A stretch of 64,000 bases of DNA from Thermocrinis ruber (GTDB lineage: Bacteria; Aquificota; Aquificia; Aquificales; Aquificaceae), in contig NZ_CP007028.1 in assembly GCF_000512735.1 (NCBI RefSeq), positions 1,240,001-1,304,000 on the forward strand. Reading direction: 5' to 3'. The notes beneath the pieces are model-generated. The model worked only from the letters and a program-made list of their open reading frames with translations, did not search any database and was not told the origin of the DNA. This document shows, in pieces, positions 61,928 to 64,000 of the stretch (positions are counted from its first letter, which is position 1; each line of letters begins with the position of its first letter). The translations under genes were made by a program, and so were the position numbers.

Positions 61928-62967
61928 GCCAAGCCTATCATGATCAAAGATGCAAGAAGGTTTGAAGTTCCGTAGCTGACAAAGGGCAGTGCTATACCCT
62001 TAGGTGGCAAAAGGTTGGATGCCATAGCCAAATTCCACAGAAAGGCAAGGGAAAAGTTCATGGCTACACCAAAGAGCAGGAGCTTTCCTAAGGGTTCACC
62101 CACCTTAACGGAATAGTAAAACAGCCTGCCCACCAGCAAAGCATAGAGCAAAACCACCATCATCACACCCAAAAAGCCCATCTCTTCTCCAATTATGGAA
62201 ATAACATAGTCTGTGTCTGCCTCGGGCAGTGCACCCATTTTTTGAATACCTTTACCTATGCCCACTCCAAAGGGACCACCCTTAGCGAGGGCATAGAGGG
62301 ACTGTATGATCTGATAGCCAGTATCCTCCGCGTCCGCAAAAGGGTCAATCCATGCAGATAACCTTTCGGATACATAACCCCTTTTTAGTAAAAAGAAGCT
62401 AAAAAAGCCCACGAGGGCAATGGCGGGGATATAAAGCCGGTAGGGTATTCCACCCACATACATAAGGCTAAAGGAAAGAAGGAGTATAAACAAGGCACCA
62501 CCTTTGTCCGGCTGTAAAACTAAAAAAATGGCGTGCAAAAGGACTATAAAAAAAGCCCAAGAGAAAGTCTTTATGCTTCTCAAAGACCCCTTGCTAACTA
62601 TGTAGTAAGACAGAAAGATGATTATTGCTATCTTTGCAAACTCTAAAGGTTGCACACTGCCACCAAAAAGCCACCGCTCTACTGCTTTGCCGGAGATCAG
62701 TTTTTTTACAAGAATAACAAATAGGGAAACCAAAGAAACGCCCACCAAAAGATATACATACTTTCCTTTAAATAACCTTCTGTAATCAATTTTAGCAATG
62801 TAAAAGGAAAACAAAAGTCCCGCAAAAAAGACCACAAACTGTAAGACCGGTCTTTTCAGTGTTTGAACGTCAAACTCCGAAGCGGAAAGTACGTTGGCAC
62901 TTATTATAGCGGTCTCCCCCATCAAAAAAAGCAAAACAACCGAGTAAAGGATCCATCTATCGGGCAT
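61858..62967 (-). CDS. ftsW: Cell division / shape protein FtsW (SEDS family)
   Basis: Lipid II glycan polymerase of the SEDS family, 369 aa, ten helices. The central loop with the conserved Asp region (WIDPFADAEDTGYQIIQSLYALAKGGPFGVGIGKG), PEADTDYVISIIGEEMGF and the C-terminal GIALPFVSYGTSNLLASL identify FtsW rather than RodA. The last 23 codons lie antisense to the GT9 gene. The start overlaps waaA by 11 nt. Confidence 0.93.
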   Translation of the reverse strand: MPDRWILYSVVLLFLMGETAIISANVLSASEFDVQTLKRPVLQFVVFFAGLLFSFYIAKIDYRRLFKGKYVYLLVGVSLVSLFVILVKKLISGKAVERWLFGGSVQPLEFAKIAIIIFLSYYIVSKGSLRSIKTFSWAFFIVLLHAIFLVLQPDKGGALFILLLSFSLMYVGGIPYRLYIPAIALVGFFSFFLLKRGYVSERLSAWIDPFADAEDTGYQIIQSLYALAKGGPFGVGIGKGIQKMGALPEADTDYVISIIGEEMGFLGVMMVVLLYALLVGRLFYYSVKVGEPLGKLLLFGVAMNFSLAFLWNLAMASNLLPPKGIALPFVSYGTSNLLASLIMIGLAQSVIRVWQRERTFSTLTALTQS

Positions 62968-64000
62968 CGCTTAGTATTTTATATAGGTTTGAAAGGTAGC
63001 ATTCCTTAACCTGCTTTGCAAAATCTTGCAGGTTAAAGTCTGGATATGCAAGCCTTCCCTCCAAAATCTCCTTTGCTATCACCACCGCTTCCTGAGGACT
63101 TATCACGTTAAAACCTAAATTCTTTGAAAGGATAAACTCTTCCAAATCCCTCACCTTGTGGGTGTGGGGACCAAACAGGACAAACTTTTTGTAATAGGCA
63201 GGTTCCAAGAGGTTGTGCCCTCCCACACCCTCCGCAAAGGTGCCACCCACCAAGGCCAAGTCTCCAAAGGCATAAAGATAAAAAAGCTCACCCAAGCTAT
63301 CCACCACAATAACCTGACAGTCTTCCCTGCTTTCACTCTTTAAACAAGGTTTGAACTCCTTAAACCCTTCCATAAACACATCCACCTTTGATACATGCCT
63401 TGGCACCACCACCAGATTGACTTGACCTATCTCCTCTAAAAGCCTTCTGTAAAACTCCTTCAAAAAGGGAAGTTCCTGCGGATGGAAGCTACCCGCCACT
63501 ACTGTCTTTCCCTCCCGGAGTGTTAGGGAGACCCTTTTCTCTTCCCTTTCCAAGACCACCTTTAAATTACCACAAGCTATTGCATTAACCCCATAGCCCT
63601 CAAAGATTTCTCTGTCTTTTTCCGTCCTGCATAGGATCAGGTCAAATTGCCTTGTAAGTACCCTTTCCCAAAAACTACCCTTTGCGTAGGCGTTGAGCAG
63701 AACCTTCTTTGCCTTTACACCTTTTAGCAAGAAATACCAAAGCTCCCTTTCCATGATCAAAAGGGCGTATGGATTTGCCTGTTTTTCAAAGAGTTTCACA
63801 GAAAGGGGATTGTCCAGAGGTAGCGGGTGCATTGCGTCGTAAAAACTTTCTTGAGTTTTCAGAAATTCCCTTGCCCTGGGCGAAAAATAGGTGAGCAGTA
63901 TAAAAAAGTCCTTTCTTAACGCTTTCAAGATGGGTTTGGCGGTGTTGAATTCGCCCACGCTGGCACAGTGAAACCAAAGGACGGGTTTTGTGGTGTTGAA
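62957..64000 (-). CDS. waaA: 3-deoxy-D-manno-octulosonic acid transferase (5' end beyond the window)
   Basis: Adds KDO to lipid A precursor. 347 codons are present and the frame stays open through the right edge. Residues WFHCASVGEFNTAKPIL (the conserved catalytic Glu segment, normally about 40-60 residues from the N-terminus) are encoded at 63925-63975, so only about 30-50 residues are missing. VVAGSFHPQELPFL, VVPRHVSK, ALVGGTFAEGVGGHNLLEPA are canonical. Membrane-associated GT-B enzyme. Confidence 0.93.
   Translation of the reverse strand, partial: FNTTKPVLWFHCASVGEFNTAKPILKALRKDFFILLTYFSPRAREFLKTQESFYDAMHPLPLDNPLSVKLFEKQANPYALLIMERELWYFLLKGVKAKKVLLNAYAKGSFWERVLTRQFDLILCRTEKDREIFEGYGVNAIACGNLKVVLEREEKRVSLTLREGKTVVAGSFHPQELPFLKEFYRRLLEEIGQVNLVVVPRHVSKVDVFMEGFKEFKPCLKSESREDCQVIVVDSLGELFYLYAFGDLALVGGTFAEGVGGHNLLEPAYYKKFVLFGPHTHKVRDLEEFILSKNLGFNVISPQEAVVIAKEILEGRLAYPDFNLQDFAKQVKECYLSNLYKILSDAR

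Overview
The window looks like chromosome from a hyperthermophilic, autotrophic member of the Aquificales (Hydrogenobacter/Thermocrinis/Aquifex type). This is inferred from gene content: reverse gyrase, the archaeal-type bifunctional fructose-1,6-bisphosphate aldolase/phosphatase, a double-thioredoxin-fold protein disulfide oxidoreductase, a stand-alone MnmC2-type (DUF752) tRNA methyltransferase, a separate GcvP subunit 2, and very tight gene packing with many ATGA/TGATG stop-start overlaps. About 65 protein genes and one tRNA gene (Leu, anticodon CAA) fill nearly all of the 64 kb.

Layout. 0-13 kb: tRNA modification, gluconeogenesis, reverse gyrase, pgsA, groES-groEL behind a perfect housekeeping promoter, then a minus-strand run aspS-mazG-hpt-flagellar FliJ/MotE-like fusion. 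Upstream of aspS lies a 190-bp relic of an IS605-type element: the 3' end of tnpB plus right end, with several hairpins and its own promoter, i.e. an orphan omega-RNA-like locus. 13-20.5 kb: transaldolase, PDO, pdxA, yggS, tRNA-Leu, queC, a FetB-like permease, purL, lspA. 20.5-30.3 kb (accessory): a His-rich exported peptide, a periplasmic molybdenum hydroxylase (two subunits, Tat signal on the large one), nitroreductase, MFS transporter, and a three-gene 2-hydroxyacyl-CoA-dehydratase/activase-like ATP-dependent reductase system. 30.3-33.3 kb: ispG and pgk.

33.3-40.6 kb is a nitrogen-assimilation island. A NifA-like sigma-54 activator converges on a six-gene operon, glnB-glnA-amt-porin-HAD phosphatase-class I amidotransferase. 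Upstream of glnB are a near-consensus sigma-54 -24/-12 promoter and, 65-100 bp further upstream, two tandem TGT-N10-ACA sites exactly 20 bp apart, so the regulator and its probable enhancer sites are in the same window.

40.6-51.5 kb: ZIP transporter, pyrE, leuD, an intact TnpB-like (zinc-ribbon-less RuvC) gene filling a 1.6-kb element with 12-bp terminal inverted repeats inserted directly upstream of dnaN, then dnaN, gcvPB, tyrS, lpxD, an MBL hydrolase, a glycosyltransferase, and a fumarase alpha subunit. 51.5-64 kb: a VWA protein, GT39 and GT9 glycosyltransferases, accD, scpA, a methyltransferase, rpmA/rplU, D-2-hydroxyacid dehydrogenase, a GltD-like protein, ftsW, and waaA cut by the window edge.

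Recurring theme: at least 13 genes have a TATAAT or TAAAAT box only 5-12 nt before the start codon and no Shine-Dalgarno sequence, which predicts leaderless mRNAs. Other genes carry strong AAGGAGG sites. Three or four small exported low-complexity proteins with MRKL-type signal peptides are scattered through the window.
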